Of a stretch of DNA of 64,000 nt, positions 51,518-58,256 are shown one piece after another. The translations under genes were made by a program, and so were the position numbers. The DNA is from Candidatus Nanoarchaeia archaeon (GTDB lineage Archaea; Nanobdellota; Nanobdellia; Woesearchaeales; UBA525). Under the pieces are notes generated by a model, which ran no database searches, was not told the DNA's origin, and saw only the letters and a list, made by a program, of their open reading frames with translations. The stretch's first letter is position 1. The number at the start of each line of letters is the position of its first letter. Location: positions 96,370 to 160,369 of the forward strand of contig JANQNB010000020.1 of assembly GCA_028279755.1 (NCBI GenBank). Reading direction: 5' to 3'.

Positions 51518-51940
51518 GTGAATCTCAAGAAAATTCTATATGCAAGTCTTGTAGTGTGGGTGGTGAGCGGTGTCTATGGATGGTTGACTTGTGGCTGGTT
51601 GTTCAGTAAGGTCTATACCTTGCCGCCGAATATCTGGAAGCCTGTCGCGGAGATCATGACTCCTGCGAATCAGATCGGCGCGCTCATCGTCGGACTCGTC
51701 GCAGCCTTTGTCTTCGTCTCGCTCTACGCGGTCCTGTGGAAAGGCATCCCAGGCAAGAAGATCAGGAAAGGCATCGACTATGGCGTCTTGGTCTGGCTCC
51801 TCGGCGTGATGTGGGGCCTGGCGTCCATGCCGTTCTACATGACCATCAACGTGCTTGTCGTGGTGTACTGGATCTTCACCAGCCTGATCAGCTTCATCAT
51901 CCTGGGAGCGATCGTGGGCAAGATGTACACGCCACGGTAA
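51518..51940 (+). CDS. Small polytopic membrane protein (140 aa)
   Basis: I start at a GTG at 51518 preceded by GGGGTGG; a longer open frame runs back into the tRNA trailer and is implausible. Four transmembrane helices are seen: ILYASLVVWVVSGVYGWL, IGALIVGLVAAFVFVSLYAV, YGVLVWLLGVMWGLASMPFY and VVVYWIFTSLISFIILGAIVG. The layout resembles DUF1761-type small membrane proteins. A TATA-like ATTCTTATAAATT (51468-51480) gives a leader of about 15 nt. Function unknown. Confidence 0.75.
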   Translation: MNLKKILYASLVVWVVSGVYGWLTCGWLFSKVYTLPPNIWKPVAEIMTPANQIGALIVGLVAAFVFVSLYAVLWKGIPGKKIRKGIDYGVLVWLLGVMWGLASMPFYMTINVLVVVYWIFTSLISFIILGAIVGKMYTPR

Positions 51941-51979
51941 AACAGTTTCAACATCTTTTCACATTCAGAGGTGCATACT

Positions 51980-52177
51980 ATGGGATATTTTACCTGGATT
52001 GACAAGAAGATCAAGAAGATGCATTGGTACGACATCAGCCTGATCAAGCTGAGCACAGCGTCGGCAATACTCCTTATCGCTGCGTTGTGGCCTCCACTGG
52101 CAAGCCTGGAGTGGTACTGGTACGGCCTGATCTTCGTCGTCGTGACAGTGCCGGAACTGTACAAGTTCTTTCATTAA
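51980..52177 (+). CDS. Small two-helix membrane protein (65 aa)
   Basis: I start at the ATG at 51980 because GAGGTG lies 7 nt upstream; an in-frame GTG lies in that site. After a basic amphipathic start (YFTWIDKKIKKMHWYDISLI) come two hydrophobic segments (STASAILLIAALW and WYWYGLIFVVVTVPELYKFF). The stop codon TAA forms the first bases of the large structured element that follows. It is probably co-transcribed with the preceding membrane gene (39-nt gap). Function unknown. Confidence 0.7.
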   Translation: MGYFTWIDKKIKKMHWYDISLIKLSTASAILLIAALWPPLASLEWYWYGLIFVVVTVPELYKFFH

Positions 52178-52285
52178 CACTGCCACGGCAATGCACCCTC
52201 CCTTCGGTGTGGGCAAGTGTCGAGCCCTCATATCATGAGCTACGCTCATATTCGGGCTCTGATGTTATGCCAAGGTGGCAGTGTT
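52176..52285. ncRNA. Structured element between convergent genes
   Basis: AACACTGCCAC (52176-52186) and GTGGCAGTGTT (52275-52285) form a perfect 11-bp closing stem, extended by GGCA/TGCC (52187-52190/52268-52271). Inside, GAGCCC/GGGCTC (52222-52227/52254-52259) encloses ATGAGC-TAC-GCTCAT (52235-52249). On the minus strand the GAGCCC stem is followed by facing GA/GA dinucleotides, a k-turn-like arrangement. It starts in the stop codon of the plus-strand gene and ends 5 nt from the stop of the minus-strand gene. It could be a bidirectional terminator, 3'-UTR element or small RNA. Confidence 0.6.
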
Positions 52286-52290
52286 GAGAA

Positions 52291-52563
52291 CTACAACCCA
52301 AACGCTTCGGTAAATGCAGAGAGCTTGCGGTATTCTGCGAGAAATTGGCAGCCTTTTTCTGTGATCACGAACATCTTCTTACCTTTCTCCTGCGTCTCTT
52401 CGAGCAGTTCGCGCTGGTCGAGGATCACGAGATACTCCTGCATCATCTTGTAAGAAAGATTGGACTTGGAAAGCAATTGCGTCGGCTTGATCTTGCCGCC
52501 TTTGCGCTGCACGCTCGCAAGCATGTCGTGGATCACGTCCAATTGGGAGCGTTTCTGCTTCAT
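52291..52563 (-). CDS. Archaeal winged-helix protein (90 aa)
   Basis: A compact winged helix of the archaeal HTH_45 type: RSQLDVIHDMLASVQRKGGKIKPTQLL (helices 1-2), SNLSYKMMQEYLVILDQRELLEE (recognition helix) and a wing GKKMFVITEKGCQFLAEY, with a C-terminal helix. It overlaps the preceding membrane-protein gene by 4 nt (ATGA), so the two are translationally coupled. The pairing of a seven-helix membrane protein with such a regulator suggests a sensor/regulator unit. Confidence 0.85.
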   Translation of the reverse strand: MKQKRSQLDVIHDMLASVQRKGGKIKPTQLLSKSNLSYKMMQEYLVILDQRELLEETQEKGKKMFVITEKGCQFLAEYRKLSAFTEAFGL

Positions 52564-53255
52564 TTTCTCAGGATGAGGAACATGTTCGTTGCGAGGAGGC
52601 CGAAGCCGACGAGTTCGAACGCGTGGCCGATCACGTACGCGACCCCAGCCAATGGCAGTAAGAGATAGCTGAGCTGTCCGAGGAAGAGCAGGAGGAAGCT
52701 CGCGATCACGTTCTTCTGCAGGCCTGGGCGCAAAAGCTTCGTCTTCTGCTCATGCCGTGCTTGCGGATTCAGCCAGACGAACATGACGATATGGCCGAGC
52801 AGGACCGCGTTGGTGAGTGTCAGCAGGAGCGGAGAGCCTGAGAGCACGATCGCAATCGAGAGCAGCGCGACGATGCTGGTGAAAAGCGTGATCAGGCGCG
52901 TGTCATCGAAGCGCAGCATGACCATGGCGAGCAGGAGGTAGCCGGCGATGAAGAAGCCAGTATGCGCGAGATGGCCGAGAAGGTGCAGCCAATTGAAATC
53001 AAGCGCACCCGGCACCGGCGAACTCACGGTCTGTATGATCCTGGCGAAGAGGTAATAGTTCGCGAACGCGCTCACTGCATACGCCGCTGTCAAGGAGCCG
53101 AAGCCGACGCTCCACCACAAATAACGGCGTTGTCCGGTAAAGCGGTAGATCTTGAATGCGAACCAGCCGATTACACCTGTGATGACGAAGAACAGGATGG
53201 CGAGCAGCGCGTCAAAGCCGAGGAACCATTGAGGCGAGACACCTGAGAATATCAT
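52560..53255 (-). CDS. Seven-helix membrane protein, sensor-like (231 aa)
   Basis: Seven hydrophobic helices: LGFDALLAILFFVITGVIGW, YLWWSVGFGSLTAAYAVSAF, LHLLGHLAHTGFFIAGYLLL, LITLFTSIVALLSIAIVL, LLLTLTNAVLLGHIVMFVWL, ASFLLLFLGQLSYLLLPLAG and AFELVGFGLLATNMFLIL. Conserved polar residues (His, Asn, Tyr in HLLGHLAHT and ANYYLF) face the membrane core as in small sensor membrane proteins. The stop overlaps the winged-helix gene start, so the pair is expressed together. Ligand unknown. Confidence 0.8.
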   Translation of the reverse strand: MIFSGVSPQWFLGFDALLAILFFVITGVIGWFAFKIYRFTGQRRYLWWSVGFGSLTAAYAVSAFANYYLFARIIQTVSSPVPGALDFNWLHLLGHLAHTGFFIAGYLLLAMVMLRFDDTRLITLFTSIVALLSIAIVLSGSPLLLTLTNAVLLGHIVMFVWLNPQARHEQKTKLLRPGLQKNVIASFLLLFLGQLSYLLLPLAGVAYVIGHAFELVGFGLLATNMFLILRK

Positions 53256-53309
53256 AATGAGGAAGCATTTTCGCCCTTTTTAAGGTTTATGGAAGCGCTT
53301 TTCTCAAGA

Positions 53310-53320
53310 CTATTTAAGTA
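53310..53320 (+). promoter_or_regulatory. TATA box before the 53351 small frame
   Basis: CTATTTAAGTA ends 30 nt before the ATG at 53351, with a GGTGAG ribosome-binding site between. Confidence 0.55.
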
Positions 53321-53350
53321 GTATGCTTTAGAGATGGATAGTGGTGAGCG

Positions 53351-53446
53351 ATGAACTGGAACCTTGACCTCAAGTATGGCGGACCCATCTTTGGCGAGGT
53401 CCAGCGCGAACTGCTCAACATGGAACGCCTGATCGGCGAAAACTAA
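53351..53446 (+). CDS. Very small protein (31 aa), candidate
   Basis: The frame ATG...TAA encodes MNWNLDLKYGGPIFGE plus VQRELLNMERLIGEN, a short strand/turn and one amphipathic helix. It is supported by a TATA box at the right distance and a GGTGAG site 5-8 nt before the ATG, and by GC-rich third positions. No other gene uses this promoter. It could be a regulatory peptide or a structural small protein. Confidence 0.45.
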   Translation: MNWNLDLKYGGPIFGEVQRELLNMERLIGEN

Positions 53447-53542
53447 CCTCCCCATAACCACCATAAACGCCTTTCACCTCCCCACCCACCTGCCAAAACC
53501 GTTTTTGTCGCACAACCTTTTTTCTTTTTCTTCATACCACAG

Positions 53543-53554
53543 TTTTTTTAAATG
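53543..53554 (+). promoter_or_regulatory. TATA box of the aIF5B operon
   Basis: TTTTTTTAAATG lies 41-52 nt before the ATG at 53595. The leader carries GAGGCGAT as ribosome-binding site, so this mRNA is not leaderless. Confidence 0.6.
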
Positions 53555-53594
53555 CCCTGTCGTTTCAGCACGCCATGCAACAGAGGCGATTATC

Positions 53595-55379
53595 ATGGCA
53601 CAGAACAAAGCAGGAAAACCAGCCATCCGCTCGCCGATTGTCTCTGTCTTAGGCCATGTCGACCATGGCAAATCAAGCATTCTCGACGCGATTCGCGGCA
53701 CGAACATCCTCGCGACAGAAGCAGGCGCGATCACCCAGGCGATCGGCGCGAGCATCATCCCGCTCGACACGATCAGGAAGAAATGCGGCGACCTGCTCAA
53801 AGCATTGAACATGGAATTCACCATTCCCGGACTCTTGTTCATCGACACGCCAGGCCACGCAGCCTTCACCACGCTCAGAAAGCGCGGCGGCAGTCTCGCA
53901 GACATCGCCATCCTGGTCGTGGACCTGAACGAGGGCTTCAAGCCGCAGACGATCGAAGCCATCGAGATCCTGAAAGCGGCGAAGACGCCTTTCATCGTCG
54001 CTGCGAACAAGATGGATCTGGTTCCCAATTACCGAAAGAAACAGGATGCCTTGCTCGCAGACATTGCAGCACAGGACGAAACCGTGCAGACTGTCATCGA
54101 TACCAAGCTGTACGAGCTCGTGGGCACGTTCCACGAAGAGTTTGAGCTCAACGCCGAACGGTTCGATCGCGTGGACGACTACACGAAACAGCTTGCGATC
54201 ATTCCGTGCAGCGCGACGCACAACCATGGCATCGCAGAACTCTTGATGGTTCTTACCGGCCTTGCGCAGAAGTACTTCGAGGAAAAGCTCGCGATTGAAG
54301 TGACTGGCGCGGCAAAAGGCACGATCCTGGAAGTCAAGGAAAGCACCGGGCTTGGTGTCACTGCAGACGTGATCATCTACGATGGGACGTTGCACAGGAA
54401 CGACACGATCGTCATCGCTGGCATGGACGAGCCCATCGTCACGAAAGTGCGGGCCTTGCTCGAGCCTGATCCGCTAGCGGAGATGCGGGACAAGAAAGCC
54501 AAGTTCAAGCCGGTCCAGGAAGCAGTAGCCGCGACTGGCGTCAAGATAGCGGCGCCGAACATGGAAGGCGTCATCCCGGGCATGCCGGTGTGGGGTGCGC
54601 ATTCTGACGACGAGATCGCGGCTGCGAAAGAAGGGGTGCAAGCAGAACTCGACCAGCTCCTTGTCGAGACTGACGACGAGGGCATCATTATCAAGGCAGA
54701 CACGCTCGGTTCTTTGGAAGCGCTCAGCAGTCTGCTCCGCGACCAGCATATTCCGGTGCGCAAAGCGAGCGTCGGTCCGATCAGCAAGAAAGACATCGCC
54801 GAAGCTGAGAGCAATGCAGAACAGGATGTTCTCAGCGCAGTCATTCTCGGGTTCAACATTCCGGAAGAGCAGTCGACGGAAAAAGTCAAGATCTTCACGA
54901 ACCCAGTGATCTATCGTCTGATCGAAGATTTTGTTGCGTGGAAGCAGGAAGAGAAAGAGAAGATGGAGAAAGCGACACTGGATGAGATGACTGCTGTGTG
55001 CAAGGTCGAGATACTCCAGAACTGCATCTTCCGCCAGAGCAATCCTGCAGTCGTCGGTGTCGAAGTCATGCAAGGCACGCTCAAGAAAGGAACGCCCCTG
55101 ATGAAGCTCGACGGCACACGCATCGCGACAGTCAAGGAATTGCAGCAGGAAGGGAAATCCTTGGCGAAAGCAGAACGCGGCTTCCAGATCGCGATCTCCC
55201 TGCCAGGCATCACGTGCGGCCGTCAGATCGACGAGCACGACGTGCTCATCACTGAGCTGGACGAGGCGACGTTCCGGAAGTACAAGGAACATAAAGACAT
55301 TCTCTCAGCAGAGCAGAAAGAGCTGTTGAAACAGATCGCCGAGATCAAACGAAAACAGCACCCAGTGTGGGGAATCTGA
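53595..55379 (+). CDS. infB: Translation initiation factor aIF5B / aIF2-like GTPase (594 aa)
   Basis: This GTPase promotes ribosomal subunit joining. G1 is VLGHVDHGKSSILDAI, G2 region TQAIGASIIPLDTI, G3 FIDTPGHAAFTTLRKRGG and G4 VAANKMDLV. The archaeal linker and beta-barrel follow (GTILEVKESTGLGVTADVIIYDG), then the conserved domain 3 (IIIKADTLGSLEALSSLL, VRKASVGPISKKDIAEA) and domain 4 (TPLMKLDGTRIATVKELQQ). Length is normal and no intein is seen. I start at 53595 by the family N-terminus and the SD; upstream frame is non-coding. It is coupled to the next gene by TGATG. Confidence 0.95.
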   Translation: MAQNKAGKPAIRSPIVSVLGHVDHGKSSILDAIRGTNILATEAGAITQAIGASIIPLDTIRKKCGDLLKALNMEFTIPGLLFIDTPGHAAFTTLRKRGGSLADIAILVVDLNEGFKPQTIEAIEILKAAKTPFIVAANKMDLVPNYRKKQDALLADIAAQDETVQTVIDTKLYELVGTFHEEFELNAERFDRVDDYTKQLAIIPCSATHNHGIAELLMVLTGLAQKYFEEKLAIEVTGAAKGTILEVKESTGLGVTADVIIYDGTLHRNDTIVIAGMDEPIVTKVRALLEPDPLAEMRDKKAKFKPVQEAVAATGVKIAAPNMEGVIPGMPVWGAHSDDEIAAAKEGVQAELDQLLVETDDEGIIIKADTLGSLEALSSLLRDQHIPVRKASVGPISKKDIAEAESNAEQDVLSAVILGFNIPEEQSTEKVKIFTNPVIYRLIEDFVAWKQEEKEKMEKATLDEMTAVCKVEILQNCIFRQSNPAVVGVEVMQGTLKKGTPLMKLDGTRIATVKELQQEGKSLAKAERGFQIAISLPGITCGRQIDEHDVLITELDEATFRKYKEHKDILSAEQKELLKQIAEIKRKQHPVWGI

Positions 55380-55864
55380 TGCCGAACCTGCGAACACTCT
55401 CAAGCAAGGAACGTAAACGCGTCCTCGAACAGCTGGAGAAACAGTATGGTTGCGAAACGAAATCTCTGAAGAGCTATGTCTTCCTGTACCAGGAGAAACG
55501 GAAGAAATATTTCATCGCGAACCAAGGGGTGTTCGATCTCGATCTTGAGAAGCTCCGTGTCGAAGCGATCGGCCTCTATCTCTGCTGCAAGCTCGGGAAC
55601 AATGAACTCAGACTCAGCATTGAAGGCAGTCAATTACTTGGACCAAAAAGCAAAAAGAATATACTTCTCCTCAACGACAAAGAGTTCCATGAATGGATCC
55701 GCGGTCGCGATGTCGAGAAAGAGACAGAGCTTGAGGGCTTTGTCATTGTCAAACACAACGATGACTTCTTAGGATGCGGCAAACCAGTACGGGATGAGAA
55801 AAGCGGCACAATAACAATCCACAATTACATTCCGAAAACACGCTATGTCAGGAGCGAGGATTAG
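55379..55864 (+). CDS. NIP7/PUA-type RNA-binding protein (161 aa)
   Basis: An N-terminal pre-PUA-like region (LRTLSSKERKRVLEQLEKQYG, SYVFLYQEKRKKYFIAN) is followed by a C-terminal PUA domain with the usual end EEFVIVKHNDDFLGCGKPV and NYIPKTRYV (xDFLGxGK...PKxR). Such archaeal proteins bind rRNA or tRNA. It overlaps the aIF5B stop by one base, indicating coupled expression and a translation or ribosome-assembly role. It overlaps the convergent methyltransferase gene by 4 nt. Confidence 0.85.
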   Translation: MPNLRTLSSKERKRVLEQLEKQYGCETKSLKSYVFLYQEKRKKYFIANQGVFDLDLEKLRVEAIGLYLCCKLGNNELRLSIEGSQLLGPKSKKNILLLNDKEFHEWIRGRDVEKETELEGFVIVKHNDDFLGCGKPVRDEKSGTITIHNYIPKTRYVRSED

Positions 55865-56730
55865 TGCGCTTGAACAAAAACTTTTGGCATCTGGCGCTGA
55901 CCAAAGGCGTATTCGATACGAAGCTCTAGTTGCGTTCCTGGCTCTACAAGAATGTCCCAACTGGGCTTGTCTTCTCTGACCAAGAGCGCCTTTCGAGGTT
56001 TACACAGGTTCTTGAAAGCGCCTGTCCTGCTGCCGTCATGATACTCTAACTCGGTGCGGATTAATGCACTCGCAGCCACGCCCTCTCGCACTCCTCGCAC
56101 TGTAACTGAGGTTTGAACACCTGCTGCTGTTTCGCTTGAGAACCTGACTGTGCTATACGGAACAGGTTGTGTTAATGCCCTGCTGTGAACGTCCACAAGT
56201 TCAACTGTTGAAACGCTGCTTTCTGGCGTGTAGATCGTGCCTGTATGAGTGTATCCCTTCCCCACTAAATTCTGTACCGCTTGCACTTGGGACTCGCCGA
56301 TAAGGCCTGTGCCGATCAGTTCGCAGATGACATGGTCAAGCCGTGTTCCAGGCGCGAGAGCGATGCTTGCGGCATCTCCAGCGTTGACGCTGAACCTATC
56401 GTTGTCAAAGCCCATGGTGGTGGCGAGAAAGTGGATCATGCTTGTGAGGTATGGGTTCTGATCAACGAAGTGGACGTGTTTCGCTTCTCTGAGGAGTGCT
56501 GTCAAGCCGAGAATGCCTGATCCTGCGCCAAGATCCGCTACCTCTTGGCCTGGTGTGGTCAGCGTCCACACCTTGTCCATCAGGGTAGCGGTTCGTTCTT
56601 TGTCTTTGAGACAGGCTTCACCCATGCCGCTTCCTATATCCCCGCCCATGGTTTTGAAATCATTGAGCGTGTCGCGGACGTGCTCGTAGAGTCTGAAAAG
56701 TCGCTGATTGGTGAATGGTTCACAACGCAT
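55861..56730 (-). CDS. PRMT-like SAM-dependent methyltransferase (289 aa)
   Basis: The SAM-binding core is QEVADLGAGSGILGLTALLREAK (motif I), then HVHFVDQNPYL and AGDAASIAL, and the PRMT-style double-E-like region CELIGTGLIGESQV. The C-terminal part is a beta-rich barrel as in arginine methyltransferases (FSSETAAGVQTSVTV, TELEYHDGSRTGAFKNL). The start at 56730 follows a minus-strand TATA-like AATTTTTTAAAT (56750-56761). It could methylate protein side chains or a small molecule; the barrel favours a protein substrate. Confidence 0.8.
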   Translation of the reverse strand: MRCEPFTNQRLFRLYEHVRDTLNDFKTMGGDIGSGMGEACLKDKERTATLMDKVWTLTTPGQEVADLGAGSGILGLTALLREAKHVHFVDQNPYLTSMIHFLATTMGFDNDRFSVNAGDAASIALAPGTRLDHVICELIGTGLIGESQVQAVQNLVGKGYTHTGTIYTPESSVSTVELVDVHSRALTQPVPYSTVRFSSETAAGVQTSVTVRGVREGVAASALIRTELEYHDGSRTGAFKNLCKPRKALLVREDKPSWDILVEPGTQLELRIEYAFGQRQMPKVFVQAH

Positions 56731-56807
56731 CGTGTCATGAAGAAACAATGATTTAAAAAATTTCCTATTATGTAATCACTTCTAAGTAGTATTCAATGAA
56801 TATATGC

Positions 56808-57815
56808 TCAGGGCCTGCTGCCGGTGGATGCACCAAGCGCAGCTCCATACAAACCGACATCTTCGTCAGTGATGACCGTCACTGGCACACTCTCGAGCAA
56901 TTTCTTGAACGCAGGCACGTGATGCTGGCCGAGCTCAGCGAGAAATGCCTTGCCGAACTGTTCCGGATTCTTCATCACGACCCCACCAGCAAGATAGAGG
57001 CCGCCGGTCGCGAACGCATCCAAGACGATGTTCTTGCACCGTCGGCCGAGGAAGCGCTCGAATTCCTTGAACGTCGCTTTGCTGCACGGATTCTTGGTCT
57101 TCGACGCTGCGATCTCTGCCGCGCTCAGGCTCATGGGCAAGTGCTGTTTGCCAAGGAAGCGCTTGATCCGCAAATAGCGGTAGATGCGTTCCAGGCCGCG
57201 ACCGGAAAGGATGTCTTCGTTCGTGATCCGCACGTCAGCGTGCCAGTCCATTTCTTCCCTGATGAATGCGGCGAGCGCAAACTCTTCCACAGTCTGCAGC
57301 GGGAAATCCGAATGGCAACCCTCGCTCCGCACTGGCAGGTACCACTGACGTTGTGCGTCATAGACTCCGATGCCCACGCCAAGCCCTGTGCCTGGGCCGA
57401 CAAGCGCGCGCTGTCCTTTGGCAGGCTTGCCGCGGCGCAGGACTTTCTTGCTCTTCGGCGCCAATGCGTTCGTAGCGTGCGGCAGGGCTTCGTAGTCATT
57501 CATGACGATTGCGGCGTCCAATTCAGTGCGTGCAGCCAGCAATGCTTCATCGACAACAAGTTTTGCATTGGTCAGGGAGGCGCGTCTGCCGTGCGGGCCA
57601 TCCTGGATCGGGCCTGCCACAGAGAAGCCGCCGCGGGTCGCGTGATATCCTTTCGCTGCTGCCTTGCCGAGGAAGGCATCGACCTTCTTGTACAGGTCGA
57701 TCTTCTTGGTCTTGTGGTCGGCCCGCATCATGATGCGCGGATACCGGCCTTTCAGCGAGACGATCGCGAATCTGCAATTCGTGCCGCCGATGTCCGCTGC
57801 GAACAGAAGGCTCAT
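56808..57815 (-). CDS. glk: Glucokinase-family sugar kinase (335 aa)
   Basis: The ATP-binding phosphate-1 motif is LFAADIGGTNCRFAIV. The phosphate-2 motif is VGPGTGLGVGIGVYD. Further marks are the sugar-binding SEGCHSDFPLQ, the catalytic Asp in NDYEALPHA and the C-terminal adenosine loop LAGGVVMKNP. This is the bacterial-type Glk fold, not the ROK or ADP-dependent form typical of many archaea. It phosphorylates glucose or a related hexose. A minus-strand TATA (CATTTAAAACC, approximately 57836-57846) precedes the ATG by about 22 nt. Confidence 0.88.
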   Translation of the reverse strand: MSLLFAADIGGTNCRFAIVSLKGRYPRIMMRADHKTKKIDLYKKVDAFLGKAAAKGYHATRGGFSVAGPIQDGPHGRRASLTNAKLVVDEALLAARTELDAAIVMNDYEALPHATNALAPKSKKVLRRGKPAKGQRALVGPGTGLGVGIGVYDAQRQWYLPVRSEGCHSDFPLQTVEEFALAAFIREEMDWHADVRITNEDILSGRGLERIYRYLRIKRFLGKQHLPMSLSAAEIAASKTKNPCSKATFKEFERFLGRRCKNIVLDAFATGGLYLAGGVVMKNPEQFGKAFLAELGQHHVPAFKKLLESVPVTVITDEDVGLYGAALGASTGSRP

Positions 57816-57853
57816 GCGAGAATGCTGGGAAACGGGTTTTAAATGTTTACTGA

Positions 57854-58135
57854 TTAGATCACGTCTTCGATAGGCGGCTTGTTCTTGGGCTTCACTGGAT
57901 TCTTCCCTTTTGTTGCGCCTGGCTGAGCTCCCATGAGCTTCTCAGCTTCCTTCTCGAGGTCAACGCCCAGGTCCTTGAGTGCGTTCACGTGCATCTGCAT
58001 GAGCTGCTCCACGATGCCGAGGATGCGGACCATCTCTTCGCGCTCTTTCGCGAGCACGCTGATGCTGCCCTTGTGATAGCCAACCTGTTCTTCTTTTGAC
58101 ACTTTCGCCTCTTTCGCTGCTTTCTTCGCTGCCAT
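57854..58135 (-). CDS. Conserved small helical protein (93 aa)
   Basis: The protein has a basic Lys/Ala-rich N-terminus (MAAKKAAKEAKVSKEE), a central helix (AKEREEMVRILGIVEQLMQMHVNALKDL) and a flexible Lys/Pro tail (GKNPVKPKNKPPIED). No zinc site or membrane helix. AAGGTGAT precedes the ATG by 1-3 nt, with a TATA (CCTATAAAGAC, 58178-58189) about 42 nt upstream. A chromatin- or nucleic-acid-associated role is suggested only by the basic tails. Confidence 0.7.
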   Translation of the reverse strand: MAAKKAAKEAKVSKEEQVGYHKGSISVLAKEREEMVRILGIVEQLMQMHVNALKDLGVDLEKEAEKLMGAQPGATKGKNPVKPKNKPPIEDVI

Positions 58136-58226
58136 GAGATCACCTTGTAATCGTTCTGCGCCCTGAGAACTTCGGCGTCTTTATAGGTTTTACTGCTCCA
58201 TTATGTAACACTCTCCAGGCGTAACC

Positions 58227-58236
58227 CTTTTAAAGG
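58227..58236 (+). promoter_or_regulatory. TATA box for the HerA gene
   Basis: CTTTTAAAGG ends 20 nt before the ATG at 58257. Confidence 0.65.
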
Positions 58237-58256
58237 CTCTGCTGTTCGGCCTTTCC

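Noticed and set aside
53252..53464. 70-codon minus-strand frame opposite the 31-aa frame
   Set aside because: No promoter or ribosome-binding site on that strand and it runs across the plus-strand TATA box.
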